From the NCBI RefSeq assembly GCF_018219455.1, contig NZ_CP056122.1, forward strand, positions 2,914,001-2,978,000: a DNA stretch of 64,000 nt. The letters are read 5' to 3'. Both the position numbers and the translations under genes were made by a program. The notes under the pieces are model-generated. The model did not search any database and was not told the origin of the DNA. It worked only from the letters and a program-made list of their open reading frames with translations. Within the stretch, counting starts at the first letter, position 1. Every line of letters begins with the position of its first letter. Below are positions 18,501 to 26,350 of the stretch, one piece after another. The stretch is from Moritella sp. 5 (GTDB lineage Bacteria; Pseudomonadota; Gammaproteobacteria; Enterobacterales; Moritellaceae).

Positions 18501-18855
18501 AACCAGCCAAAGAAGATAACAACGCAATCACTTCTTTATTCAAATGAAAATTATCATCTTTCACTAACTGTTTACTCGTTCGATTAACTGGCACTAACCC
18601 TCTTTCATTAAATCTATCTTTGTTACCAACGACCCATAAAAACTGGCTACGAGAACGACTTCGGATCCAAAAACAACTTACCGCAGTGTTCTTACTCGCC
18701 GTTTGACGCAACATGCGTTTAACGGTTTGTAATCCATCATCGGTAATGAGTGTTTGCCAGGTATTATCACCAATACGATCTGCAAAGGCGTCGAGTACAC
18801 GTCGAGTTTTCTTTAACGAATTCTTCTCACACTGAGAAACAAAAGTGACCATCAT
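15493..18855 (-). CDS. cas3: Cas2-3 fusion, CRISPR nuclease-helicase and adaptation protein
   Basis: Degrades targeted DNA and, with Cas1, captures spacers. 1120 residues. The first 85 are the Cas2 domain fused in all type I-F systems (MMVTFVSQCEKNSLKKTRRV). An HD nuclease follows (FFHDIGKAMVLFQ, about 116) with a second metal-site His pair in VSHHRLP. Then comes an SF2 helicase: Walker A in ASTGKGKTRANA (about 427), DEAD-like LVLDEPDDF, SAT-like LLSTATIS and a C-terminal QLAGRIQRHRK. ATGATG at the start overlaps the cas1 stop. All catalytic motifs look intact. Confidence 0.95.
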   Translation of the reverse strand: MMVTFVSQCEKNSLKKTRRVLDAFADRIGDNTWQTLITDDGLQTVKRMLRQTASKNTAVSCFWIRSRSRSQFLWVVGNKDRFNERGLVPVNRTSKQLVKDDNFHLNKEVIALLSSLAGFFHDIGKAMVLFQNKLKPNYDGKRFEPYRHEWVSLRLFQAFVDGRNDTDWLKALENVNNQTEEDVLKKLEHLKDGISSNIVNPFKQFQPVAKVVAWLIVSHHRLPQSPKGIDNPPSLDKMNLWLSESFEASWNSPQCCNDDWNHETLNNNWNFGEHGTPFKSVLWQTQISIIARRTLKHDRIFLSDWLGQRFTSHLSRLSLMLADHYYSSKKEVTKEWQDPNYQAYANTDKDNETGVPYLKQKLDEHNIAVGLNAGEIARKIPYLKQDLPSLTPNKSFTDKVEKNAQPDFGWQDHAFKMANELKKISKECGFFGINMASTGKGKTRANARIMYGLSDYNQCRFSVALGLRTLTLQTGKALHKHLNIAKDELAVLIGSQAVKQLHQLETILEQTEQENYGSESAESLLKDDVTLAHNLPHYSGICSEWFKHDDKILKLLQAPVLVSTIDYLIPATEGLRGGRQIAPMLRLLTSDLVLDEPDDFGLEDLPALCRLVNWAGMLGSRVLLSTATISPELASALFDAYQQGRKQYVEVNGEGSNINKICCAWFDEFKKPVNHSVNSLDEFQHVHGTFVEKRIRKLKEDEQGLRKAKIIPVLKKGIDKPSKVFANAINKSVIELHQTNFVQHHTGKKVSIGLVRMANINPLVTVAKQLYSIDPPADTQIYYCVYHSQYPLVMRSNIEAKLDLALTRHNETKWWEDSGINELVTNSDIKHHLFVVLATSVAEVGRDHDYDWAIVEPSSMRSIIQLAGRIQRHRKCVPQDYNIHILGKNFKVLKGEKPAYCRPGFESLKLQFSDYDLSSLIEQQELSCINAIPRIQKVTEWGRYLDTKTSPPKFKSFNALEHMAQAIRLMGSPKEKDAANLWWNNDVSWCGEIQRNQPFRYSPQAMEDYNINLSYDQRIIWQKKKQGEYPAQFNKTNDIELIKEHDLILAEGNCSWFEISITDSVDLLSSRFAESVDYTYKKFTHLQLRQNNNNDMSRWLFHPNLGVFKYLKKDKYIDGK

Positions 18856-19841
18856 GTGATTTCACCTGCATCACCCTTATTCTCTTTCTCCTGCAATGCG
18901 ACTTTCTTAACTTGATTAAACATAAAATCTAACGTTTTATGATCGGTAAAGGCTTGTAGTACCTGTTGCCGAAATTCTTGTTCGGTCATATTTTCTTTGG
19001 CGCACACAAATGCCCACGGCAGCACAATTGCATCTTTGATCAAATCCGCAATATCAAATACCAATGCACCACGGCGAGTTTTGCCATGCATCACTGCAAA
19101 ACCATGAGGAATACCTAATACCCACAGCGTTGTCGCGGCCAACCCATAGGCCAAGTAATTACCATGATTTAAAAAGTCATTAGCTTTGTCGGTCGATACA
19201 TGCTGACGAGTAAAATTGGACGTTTTGGTAATATTGGCGGCGAACTTATACAGTTGCTTAGTAAGCTGTGCTTCAATCAGTAATAAATCAGATGGTTTAG
19301 ACGCTGTAGCCATTCGTTCATCAAACCGTTCCAGAGCTTGCTGTATACTTGCATCATCAGTGGTAAATCCTTCAAGACGTAACTCTCGGTCTTTCCCCCA
19401 AATACGATGCAAATATTCAATACGCGCTTGCTGAAATTGTTTTGCGGCATCCAGCCGCTTAGAATCATCAAACCAAAATGACATCCAGCCTTGCAGGTAT
19501 TCGGTTGGCCGGTATTCACTTTGCGGTGTCATCCATTCAATCGCATGCTCAACATTGTTCGCCATATATAGCGGCGTACCACCACCGCCACTAAATCCGA
19601 TAAGTACGCCAGCTTGAGCTAACATTCTGACTGCCGCCTGAGTAATAGAAGTGCCATTACCCAATAAAAGAACCGTAGTATTAGCGATAGGAATATTGAA
19701 ATAATTATTCTCATGCTTAGCTTCAGTTAAATACAGAACCCGACCGTCTTTTTGCATAACACGGCAATATTCGAGGTAATACACATTTGCGCGTTTAGAA
19801 TGTAAAATGCTTTTTAAATCTGATGGTGACAAATCCTTCAT
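18852..19841 (-). CDS. cas1: Cas1 integrase, type I-F
   Basis: Inserts new spacers at the leader end, together with the Cas2 domain of Cas2-3. 329 residues. The metal-binding residues are expected in RIEYLHRIWGKDRELRLEG, the block ANDFLNHGNYLAYGLAATTLW (Glu replaced by the usual I-F Asn/His context), GFAVMHGKTRRGALVFDIADL with the conserved His, and the Asp in FDIADLIKD. First gene of the cas operon; its promoter should lie in 19842-20010. Confidence 0.94.
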   Translation of the reverse strand: MKDLSPSDLKSILHSKRANVYYLEYCRVMQKDGRVLYLTEAKHENNYFNIPIANTTVLLLGNGTSITQAAVRMLAQAGVLIGFSGGGGTPLYMANNVEHAIEWMTPQSEYRPTEYLQGWMSFWFDDSKRLDAAKQFQQARIEYLHRIWGKDRELRLEGFTTDDASIQQALERFDERMATASKPSDLLLIEAQLTKQLYKFAANITKTSNFTRQHVSTDKANDFLNHGNYLAYGLAATTLWVLGIPHGFAVMHGKTRRGALVFDIADLIKDAIVLPWAFVCAKENMTEQEFRQQVLQAFTDHKTLDFMFNQVKKVALQEKENKGDAGEIT

Positions 19842-20379
19842 AACTAATACCTAAATATTTGAAATCAAAGTAATTAGACACGAAAAAACCAAGCGTCACA
19901 ACTTATCTTTTTATTAATAGTAAAATTTATGATCTAATCTCAAAAGATACAAAAATACTCACTTTCAAACTCAATAACTCCACTCATAACAGACAGACCC
20001 GTTCATTATGCTAGTTCTAAATCTTTCGTTAAAAACTTCATAAAATTAACATCACTTAGCTGATTAGGATGAATGATGTTTATCTCTTAGATAATCCTGA
20101 AAGCTTGTCACTTTGTGTCAAAAGGTGTCACAACTTTGACATTAACGATCTTTAAATGATCGTCTCGATCCTTTACTGGCAAGGCTTGAGCTATAGTAGC
20201 GTGTCCATCGTTGTGTCCAAAACGTGAAAAAATTGCGAAAACGCGGTAGGCGAAGAGGAGTGAATTTATCGGTAGTTTAGCCATAAGATTTAATCTCACC
20301 CTCCCCCAGGAGGAGTTCAAATCAAATGGTGGAATAAACCTCACTTCTTGAGTTTTCCTTATAACTGGCCTAAAATAAA
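19842..20379. promoter_or_regulatory. Divergent intergenic region between cas1 and umuD
   Basis: About 540 bases without a credible gene. It must hold the cas1 promoter (leftward) and the umuDC promoter (rightward). Positions 20014-20379 match 1836-2200 outside the island. The small minus-strand frame at 20108-20344 is not kept in the second copy, where a one-base deletion and a stop break it, so I do not call it a gene. AAGAGGAGTGAATTTAT at about 20255 is conserved in both copies. Confidence 0.6.
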
Positions 20380-20381
20380 CA

Positions 20382-20397
20382 CTGTATATAACAACAG
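20382..20397 (+). promoter_or_regulatory. LexA box (SOS) upstream of umuDC
   Basis: CTGTATATAACAACAG, a CTG-N10-CAG operator flanked by A and T like the consensus TACTGTATATATATACAGTA. It lies nine bases before the umuD ATG, so LexA would block transcription until DNA damage. Confidence 0.92.
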
Positions 20398-20406
20398 TGT
20401 TTATTT

Positions 20407-20814
20407 ATGAATATAATTCCAATCTCTGCAAGTGCTGGTATCACTGGTTTTGAAAGTCCTGCAGCTGAATATAGCCAGCTTAGATGTACCTTAGACGAAA
20501 TTCTTATCGAGCACCCAAGCTCCACTTTCATTGGTAAAGCCTGTGGTGATTCAATGGAAGGTGTTGGTATTTTTGATGGTGACTTATTGATTGTTGATAG
20601 GCATGTTACGCCCAGGCAGCACGATATTATTGTTGCTAATTTAAATGGAGAGTTCGTTTGTAAGTTACTTGATGTTCGCCAACGTATGCTAGTGTCTGCA
20701 AATGATAAAATTAAACCTGTGTTCATTCATGATTTAGATTCTTTTAGCATTGAAGGGGTTGTTATACGCTCTATTCGTTGCCATCGCCCTAGCTATCTAT
20801 TGGATGATAATTAG
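20407..20814 (+). CDS. umuD: UmuD, SOS mutagenesis protein
   Basis: After RecA-stimulated self-cleavage, UmuD' pairs with UmuC to make error-prone polymerase V. 135 residues. The cleavage site is the Ala-Gly in SASAGITGF (residues 10-11), the nucleophile is Ser in GKACGDSMEGVGIFDGD (about residue 49), and the general-base Lys is in FVCKLLDVR (about 86). A LexA box sits directly in front. The stop TAG overlaps the umuC GTG. A decayed relative lies at 2219-2420. Confidence 0.95.
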   Translation: MNIIPISASAGITGFESPAAEYSQLRCTLDEILIEHPSSTFIGKACGDSMEGVGIFDGDLLIVDRHVTPRQHDIIVANLNGEFVCKLLDVRQRMLVSANDKIKPVFIHDLDSFSIEGVVIRSIRCHRPSYLLDDN

Positions 20815-22070
20815 TGTTTGCCCTCGTTGATGCTAATTCATTCTATTGCAGTGCAGAGCAAGTGTTTCGCCCAGATTGGCGTAATAAACCCATTGTGGTT
20901 TTGTCTAATAATGACGGATGTATCGTTGCCGCAAACAGGCAAGCAAAAGAAGCCGGTGTTCCAAAGTTTAAGCCTTATTTCCAGATCAAAAACTTATGTG
21001 AAAAAAAAGGCGTTATTGCGCTCTCTTCTAACTACGAGCTTTATTCAGACCTCTCGGCAAAGATGATGCAAGTCATTGGTCGTTTTGCACCTGAACAGCA
21101 CATCTATAGTATCGATGAGTCTTTCTTGTCATTTAAAAAAACTTATCCCGCAATACCTTGCCTTCTAACCCATGGTGCTAAGATTCGGCGTGCAGTATGG
21201 AAAGAGTGCCGGTTACCTGTATGTGTCGGAATTGGCCCTACCCTGACTCTTGCTAAAATAGCTAACCAAGCAGCAAAGAAATTACATCACTATAATGGCG
21301 TTTGCGTACTCGACAATGACGCAGAACGATTAAAGGTACTTGCAAAAATGAGTATCAGTGATGTTTGGGGAATCGGTCGAAAGCTATCAAAGATCATGAC
21401 AGTGATGGGATTGAATAACGCATTAGACCTTGCTGGATACCCTGCGAGTTTAGCGCGCAAAGAGTTCAATATTGAAGTTGAACGCACAATACGAGAACTC
21501 AATGGGCTACCTTGTAAAAATTGGGATACAGCCAGGGCTGATAAAAAACAAATTTACTCTACACGCAGTGTCGGCGAACGAATTACAGAACTCAGTACAC
21601 TACAACAAGCGCTAAGCCAGCATGCAGGCATTGCATCGCTAAAAGCACGTAAGCAACATTCATTGTGTAAAGTAATGCTGTGCTTTGCGGCAAGCTCACC
21701 GTTTGATGACAAACCCGCGAGTTACCGCGCTATTCATCATTTCCCATACCCGACTGCAGATGTGGATCAAATAACGAAAGCTGCAACCCAATTAGCAAAA
21801 GAGCTGTTCCATAAAGATGTAAGGTATTACAAGATAGGTGTCGGACTGATTGATTTAGTTAATGGTACACATGAACAAAAAGATTTGTTCAACTCTGAGC
21901 AGAATAACGAAGACCTGATGCAGGTATTCGATAAGCTCAATCAGAGATATGGCAATAATACCGTATTTTTAGGCGCCCAAGGCACAGAGAAAAAATGGGC
22001 GATGCGACGTAAAATGCTTACACCACAATATACAACCAACTGGCAGGATATACCGAGAGTAAAGTGCTGA
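20814..22070 (+). CDS. umuC: UmuC, catalytic subunit of DNA polymerase V
   Basis: Y-family translesion polymerase, 418 residues, full length. Start is a GTG overlapping the umuD stop (TAGTG). Catalytic acidic residues are visible in FALVDANSFYCSAEQVF (Asp-6) and YSIDESFLSF (Asp-Glu). The helix-hairpin-helix region VWGIGRKLSKIMTVMG and the ENxLF-type C-terminal region with HEQKDLFNSEQ (a likely beta-clamp contact) follow. Island-borne umuDC operons are common on mobile elements. It is the only intact copy in the window. Confidence 0.95.
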   Translation: MFALVDANSFYCSAEQVFRPDWRNKPIVVLSNNDGCIVAANRQAKEAGVPKFKPYFQIKNLCEKKGVIALSSNYELYSDLSAKMMQVIGRFAPEQHIYSIDESFLSFKKTYPAIPCLLTHGAKIRRAVWKECRLPVCVGIGPTLTLAKIANQAAKKLHHYNGVCVLDNDAERLKVLAKMSISDVWGIGRKLSKIMTVMGLNNALDLAGYPASLARKEFNIEVERTIRELNGLPCKNWDTARADKKQIYSTRSVGERITELSTLQQALSQHAGIASLKARKQHSLCKVMLCFAASSPFDDKPASYRAIHHFPYPTADVDQITKAATQLAKELFHKDVRYYKIGVGLIDLVNGTHEQKDLFNSEQNNEDLMQVFDKLNQRYGNNTVFLGAQGTEKKWAMRRKMLTPQYTTNWQDIPRVKC

Positions 22071-22299
22071 ACGCTCTTCGTCATCTTTACAAGAAAATAA
22101 TGATTAGATCCGTCAATTTCCCTTGGTAATTATAAAAACGACAAAGTCGCTTGGTGATCACAATCTTGATGACTCAGTTCTATCTTACTTCTGGACAGAA
22201 GCGCGTTAGATAACTTCCTAAAGATAAAATCGTCAATATGCGGTCTGTTGAATATAAAGGTGATAACGCGCATAACAGACACAATGGGACAGAAAAAAT

Positions 22300-22336
22300 T
22301 TGGCTAGTAGCATGACGGTGTCACGCTACTAGCCAA
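22300..22336. terminator. 12-bp perfect inverted repeat between convergent umuC and hsp20
   Basis: TTGGCTAGTAGC and GCTACTAGCCAA separated by 13 bases. It lies in the 370-base gap between the convergent umuC and hsp20 genes and may end transcripts from both sides, although no strong T run follows. The rest of the gap (22071-22440) holds no gene I can support. Confidence 0.4.
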
Positions 22337-22363
22337 TACATGTTTTTGATGGGTATGAGTTCG

Positions 22364-22383
22364 CTAGATTTCACGTAGCGAAC
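22364..22383. repeat. 20-bp direct repeat flanking hsp20, left copy
   Basis: CTAGATTTCACGTAGCGAAC, identical to 23240-23259 on the other side of hsp20. The left copy is also part of a hairpin (GTTCGCTA and TAGCGAAC). A weaker relative, TTCGATTTCGCGTAGCG, lies near 3461. Confidence 0.6.
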
Positions 22384-22440
22384 ATATGCTTTACGAAACA
22401 TCTTAGATAAACAGGGCTCCTTAGCTGCCCTTATACTAAA

Positions 22441-22914
22441 TCAAACGGCCTTTTTAGTTTTATCATTAATAAGTTCGACCTCCTGATTGATGGCTATTTT
22501 CTTAGGCTTAATAGCTTCTGGTATCTTTTTAACCAAATTTATCGTTAATAACCCATGATTAAGACTCGCACCGGTTACTTCTACATTTTCGGTAAGATTA
22601 AACTTACGTTTAAACATCCGATTAGCAATGCCTTGATAAAGAAATTTGTGTTTATCTTTATCATTATCGTCTGTGTATCCTTTATCTCCAGAAACAGTAA
22701 GGACACCTTTTGCTACATTAATATCTAGTTCATGCTCAGAAAATCCTGCGACAGCTATAGTAATTGAATATTTATCTTCGCCATGAATTTCAATGTTATA
22801 AGGTGGATAATTTGGTACTTTGTTATCGTCACCTAATAGACTACTAAATAAAGGAGCAAATCTGTCAAAGCCAATAGTGCTGCGATAAATCGGAGTTAAA
22901 TCGATAGTATTCAT
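22441..22914 (-). CDS. Small heat-shock protein, Hsp20/IbpA type
   Basis: Holdase chaperone that binds unfolding proteins and passes them to DnaK/ClpB. 157 residues, close to IbpA length. N-terminal DLTPIYRSTIGFDRFAPLFSSLL, alpha-crystallin domain about 38-130 with NYPPYNIEIHGEDKYSITIA and the signature GLLTINLVKKIPEA. The C-terminal I-x-I/V type motif would be KPKKIAINQEVELI. It stands alone on the minus strand in the cargo bay and is probably a transferred stress gene; the chromosomal ibpA is presumably elsewhere. Confidence 0.9.
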   Translation of the reverse strand: MNTIDLTPIYRSTIGFDRFAPLFSSLLGDDNKVPNYPPYNIEIHGEDKYSITIAVAGFSEHELDINVAKGVLTVSGDKGYTDDNDKDKHKFLYQGIANRMFKRKFNLTENVEVTGASLNHGLLTINLVKKIPEAIKPKKIAINQEVELINDKTKKAV

Positions 22915-22968
22915 AATATATCCTCCAAAGAAGCAATATAAAATAAACCAGGGTGTTGAAAGAGAGAC

Positions 22969-23000
22969 TTTCAGTGAAACATTATTCCTTTCAATGAAAC
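22969..23000 (-). promoter_or_regulatory. Two tandem palindromes upstream of hsp20
   Basis: TTTCAGTGAAAC (22969-22980) and TTTCAATGAAAC (22989-23000) lie 20 bases apart centre to centre, on one face of the helix, 55-86 bases before the start codon. Each core, TTTCA-x-TGAAA, is palindromic. They look like a dimeric repressor's paired operators rather than a sigma-32 promoter. The rest of the 606-base gap 22915-23520 shows only the 20-bp repeat at 23240. Confidence 0.45.
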
Positions 23001-23239
23001 GCTCTTCTTAGGAATTATTTTATATAATAAAGCGATCTTTTTTCAAATATTTATTTATAGAATTTTTTTATAAGTAAATATTCATATGGAATATACTTAT
23101 TTTAAATACTGATTCTTGTCGTGGAATAGTGAAGTATGCAACAGGTTTATTCTATTGTGACAACGAAATATCTCATTGGGATGTTTGATGGTCGACAGCT
23201 ACGCGCCTGAAATAATGATTGGAGGGAGGTGTTAACTCA

Positions 23240-23259
23240 CTAGATTTCACGTAGCGAAC
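23240..23259. repeat. 20-bp direct repeat flanking hsp20, right copy
   Basis: Identical to 22364-22383. The pair brackets hsp20 and its control region and could mark a small transposed or recombined module. Confidence 0.6.
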
Positions 23260-23520
23260 TATTTTTTCTGTGCTTAATCTTAAACGAGCGTTATACGCAG
23301 TGGAACGGAAGTAGAGAATGAACCTTTATTTAGTCATCCTAGTTCATTCTTGGACAAGACCTTGTTAGATCATCTATTCAATTTATGGTTATTCAGATTA
23401 GGTTTTGTATTGGAAATTTCAAAGCTGTGACCAAATAAACTATGCCACATATAATATCCTACGCTTTACATAAGACAACATATTTGAGACAACAGTTCTA
23501 AACTTATCAAAAGGAAAAGT

Positions 23521-24786
23521 ATGACAGACACAACGAGGAATAAACGATGGAAAAAGTCACTTGCGATTTATTCGACGTTCAATGAAAAAAGACAAGAACT
23601 GAAAGGACTTGGAGCCAATGATTACAGTTTAATTAATTCCCTACTAAAAGTAAATGATGAAGTAAGGCTACATACTCGCTTTATCTATTCAATGATAAAC
23701 CCTAAAAGTTTGCACTATTGTGGTCATTCTTTCCTTAATCATTTTCTAGACTTAATTAAACACCCGAAACTATGTGGCTTTATTAATCTAACAGATGCCG
23801 AGGTGCTAATAGAAAAAGATAATATAGACTTACTTATTCATGATAATAACCATTTTATGATCATAGAAAATAAGTTGAATGCGGGAGATGGAAAGCATCA
23901 AATTTCTCGTTATATCACCGCAGTTAAAGAAAAGTTTAACATTCCTGATAGCGAAATGAGTACTAGAATTTCGGTCATCTATTTATCAAAAAAAAATACT
24001 GTTCCACAACCTCAAAGCTATAAGGGTTTTAAGTTAGAAAAAGATATTTTGGTATGGCAAAAGACTAACGTGGATTTACATAAATGTAATCTTTCATTAT
24101 CAGGAAAAGTGGAAATCCCCTTCTATCATTACCCCTACTTTTCAACGATTTCTCCCGCTAAAGAAGGGATCGATGCCTGGGTTGGTAATTGTAGTGCCTC
24201 TTGTAATAAAACGAATGTCAAAAATGCTTTTATTGAATATCAGCTAATCATTAGCAAAATAAATAAAAATAAATCGTGGAAAAAAATTATGACCCTATCT
24301 GACTACAGCTTAAATTTACCTCTAGACGAAGAAAAAGAAATGTATGATTTTATGGTGGAAGCAAAGACCAACTTAGTTGATTTTATAAGCCGTAAAATAA
24401 ATAAAAGTATCACCGAGTCTTTGGAAAAATATGAATATGAAATTGACAGCTGTATTACTACATTAAAGGATGGCGATATTACTGATATTGCACTAAACGA
24501 ATTTACTAGCACTCACATTAGTAATTGGATTAATAAAATTGGTCAAAAAAGTGAATGGAAAAACGTGGGCTTTGTAGCAAAGAGTAAATATAGCGATAAC
24601 AGGGTGTATTTTTTATTAGCCGATTGGCACATATATTTGGCTAAATTGGATGGCCGACCATATAAATGGGATGAAACTAATCGGATTTCCATAGGTCAAT
24701 ATAGAGAAAAAATAATGTCTGAACCTAAGGGATTATACGACAGACTTGATCAAGTGGATAGTGAGTTAAGAGCGCTATGTAAGTAG
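23521..24786 (+). CDS. PD-(D/E)XK nuclease superfamily protein, candidate defence gene
   Basis: 421 residues. Residues about 100-160 read DNIDLLIHDNNHFMIIENKL then NAGDGKHQISRY, which gives the D-x(n)-E-x-K core (Asp in DLLI, Glu-Asn-Lys in IIENKL) and a following Gln, as in the PDDEXK_4 family (PF14281). ISVIYLSKK continues the fold. The rest is charged and unassigned. Monocistronic, with a strong terminator after it. Position between hsp20 and the ogr-like gene in the cargo bay suggests an accessory anti-phage role, which is inference. Confidence 0.7.
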   Translation: MTDTTRNKRWKKSLAIYSTFNEKRQELKGLGANDYSLINSLLKVNDEVRLHTRFIYSMINPKSLHYCGHSFLNHFLDLIKHPKLCGFINLTDAEVLIEKDNIDLLIHDNNHFMIIENKLNAGDGKHQISRYITAVKEKFNIPDSEMSTRISVIYLSKKNTVPQPQSYKGFKLEKDILVWQKTNVDLHKCNLSLSGKVEIPFYHYPYFSTISPAKEGIDAWVGNCSASCNKTNVKNAFIEYQLIISKINKNKSWKKIMTLSDYSLNLPLDEEKEMYDFMVEAKTNLVDFISRKINKSITESLEKYEYEIDSCITTLKDGDITDIALNEFTSTHISNWINKIGQKSEWKNVGFVAKSKYSDNRVYFLLADWHIYLAKLDGRPYKWDETNRISIGQYREKIMSEPKGLYDRLDQVDSELRALCK

Positions 24787-24877
24787 AGTTTTTTGGCTTA
24801 ATTAAACTAAACACAACTATCGATAAACTAATTAGTTGACCACTACTATAGTGGTTGTTGTGGTTCATTGAAATTGT

Positions 24878-24899
24878 CCTCCTAACTGGAGGATTTTTT
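24878..24899 (+). terminator. Rho-independent terminator
   Basis: TCCTCC-TAACT-GGAGGA followed by TTTTTT, about 90 bases after the nuclease stop codon. The gap up to 25145 shows another short hairpin (CCACT-ACTAT-AGTGG, near 24840) and no gene. Confidence 0.85.
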
Positions 24900-25145
24900 G
24901 ATCTTAGAATACAAATCGCTACAGGGACAAAAGCGAATGTGCTGTCGTGATGTAACAAATCCCTCACATGAAAGAATATATGGTAAACCTATATTAGTCT
25001 GATTAAATACTCTACACTTTGGGGCAAATCTGCCTTAGGTTATCGACATCCCTACCATATAACCAGCCAGAAAATTAGCAGCCACGACTCCCAAATCATT
25101 TATCAACAGCTTTCACCTTGGCAAGTATATAGCGCCATTATACAA

Positions 25146-25161
25146 CTGTATAAAAACACAG
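25146..25161 (+). promoter_or_regulatory. LexA box upstream of the ogr-like gene
   Basis: CTGTATAAAAACACAG, CTG-N10-CAG, 51 bases before the start codon at 25212. A second, incomplete half-site CTGTATAATTTACAC follows at 25170. By analogy with phage 186 tum, this would let SOS induction drive a phage activator gene. Confidence 0.8.
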
Positions 25162-25211
25162 TGTAATGCTGTATAATTTACACACCTGTATGTTAGTTAA
25201 GTGGATGTTTT

Positions 25212-25463
25212 ATGCGAGTACTTTGTTCTGAGTGTGGCGATAAAAGCCGTATACAAAAAACGAATCGAATTTCGATTGAATACACAGATTTATATTGCAG
25301 CTGTACTAATCCAGAATGCGGCCATTCATTTGTAATGAACCTAAGCTTTAGTCACACATTAAGCCCGTCAGCAAAAAGTTCAGGTAAGCTGGCCTTTGAA
25401 ATGCTGAAATCACTCGATCCCAGTCTGCAGAAAGAACTTAAGCAGAAGCTTTCAATGTTGTAA
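25212..25463 (+). CDS. Ogr/Delta-like zinc-finger late-gene activator
   Basis: 83 residues. Cys pairs CSEC and CSCTNPECGH form the zinc site of the Ogr/Delta family (P2 Ogr, P4 Delta), which recruits RNA polymerase alpha to phage late promoters. RVLCSECGDKSRIQKTNRIS aligns with the family N-terminus. In P2 the gene follows the late operon and lies near att; here it lies beyond the replication gene, but no late gene is present in the element. It may act on a helper phage, as Delta does, or be a relic. LexA box upstream. Confidence 0.85.
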   Translation: MRVLCSECGDKSRIQKTNRISIEYTDLYCSCTNPECGHSFVMNLSFSHTLSPSAKSSGKLAFEMLKSLDPSLQKELKQKLSML

Positions 25464-25519
25464 TAGCAAAACTGGGTTATGAGGGTTTGCTATTACACAT
25501 CTAAAACTGTTCACCAGGT

Positions 25520-25852
25520 CTAATCAATCGACTTATCTAAACGCTCGGTATTACAAGCACCATTCAAAACACCCATACGTCTAACCATTTCATTCATGCG
25601 CCCTGTCATTTGATTCATATCCCGCACAAGGTTTCTTGCCGCTTCAGAATCGATTAGCGACTTACCCTCTACATTCATCGTCTGCAGAGTTGTTCCATTA
25701 CTATCAACAGTAATGAGATATCGAGTGATATGAGGGTCATCATTTAACTCCGCCACAATGCCACTTGTATCAAGTACCTGGTCATCTTTATTTTCTAATA
25801 TTCGACGCTGGAATATCTTGCTCAGACTCCAATTAAACTTAACTTTTCTCAT
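25520..25852 (-). CDS. Hypothetical protein
   Basis: 110 residues, not recognised. Basic N-terminus MRKVKFNWSLSKIFQRRI, acidic middle and a Met-rich amphipathic C-terminal helix (MNQMTGRMNEMVRRMG) that might self-associate. It lies between the ogr-like and replication genes, on the strand of the early operon, in the place where a P2-like phage keeps its late genes. Confidence 0.55.
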   Translation of the reverse strand: MRKVKFNWSLSKIFQRRILENKDDQVLDTSGIVAELNDDPHITRYLITVDSNGTTLQTMNVEGKSLIDSEAARNLVRDMNQMTGRMNEMVRRMGVLNGACNTERLDKSID

Positions 25853-26088
25853 ATCTACCCATCTCCATAACAGTCATTCTATGTTGGAATTTATTAATAA
25901 TATTCTTCAATTACCACACGACTAAACAGCCTATTTATGGCCTATTCAGTCATCTGATGTTTGCTATTCGTGTCATCGTCTTTCTGCTGAATACAGCTTT
26001 AACGTGAACGTTATAATCAATAATATGGGCTGCGGTTTTATAGGGCTGAATTACCATTTTCAAGTACGACAGCATTAATGCTAATGCG

Positions 26089-26226
26089 TTAACTCGGCGC
26101 TTCTTCGCTCGTGTCGTTCTGTATCAATGTCAATAAATACACGACAACTTCCTCGTTATTTTTAACCGTATCTTGCGCCGATGCGTCAATGACAAAGTTC
26201 TCAGCATCTATTTGTAACTCTTTCAT
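26089..26226 (-). CDS. Small ORF, 45 residues
   Basis: ATG at 26226 with GAGGA eight bases upstream; the product begins MKELQIDAENFVIDASAQD and is acidic, ending TSEEAPS. Not recognised. It is the only plausible gene in the 498-base gap 25853-26350. Support is the good ribosome binding site and codon use only. Confidence 0.4.
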   Translation of the reverse strand: MKELQIDAENFVIDASAQDTVKNNEEVVVYLLTLIQNDTSEEAPS

Positions 26227-26350
26227 AATCCAGTCCTCAAAATAAAACAACTGGATAAGATTACAGTGGTTTTATTTGCTTGTATATGTGAAAAAAGCAC
26301 ATTCCAAAAATGGATTATATATCGATACCACTAACCATTTTTAACCAGCA

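Noticed and set aside
20108-20344. 78-codon frame between cas1 and umuD
   Set aside because: The second copy of this region (1836-2200) breaks the frame with a deletion and a stop, so conservation there is not coding.
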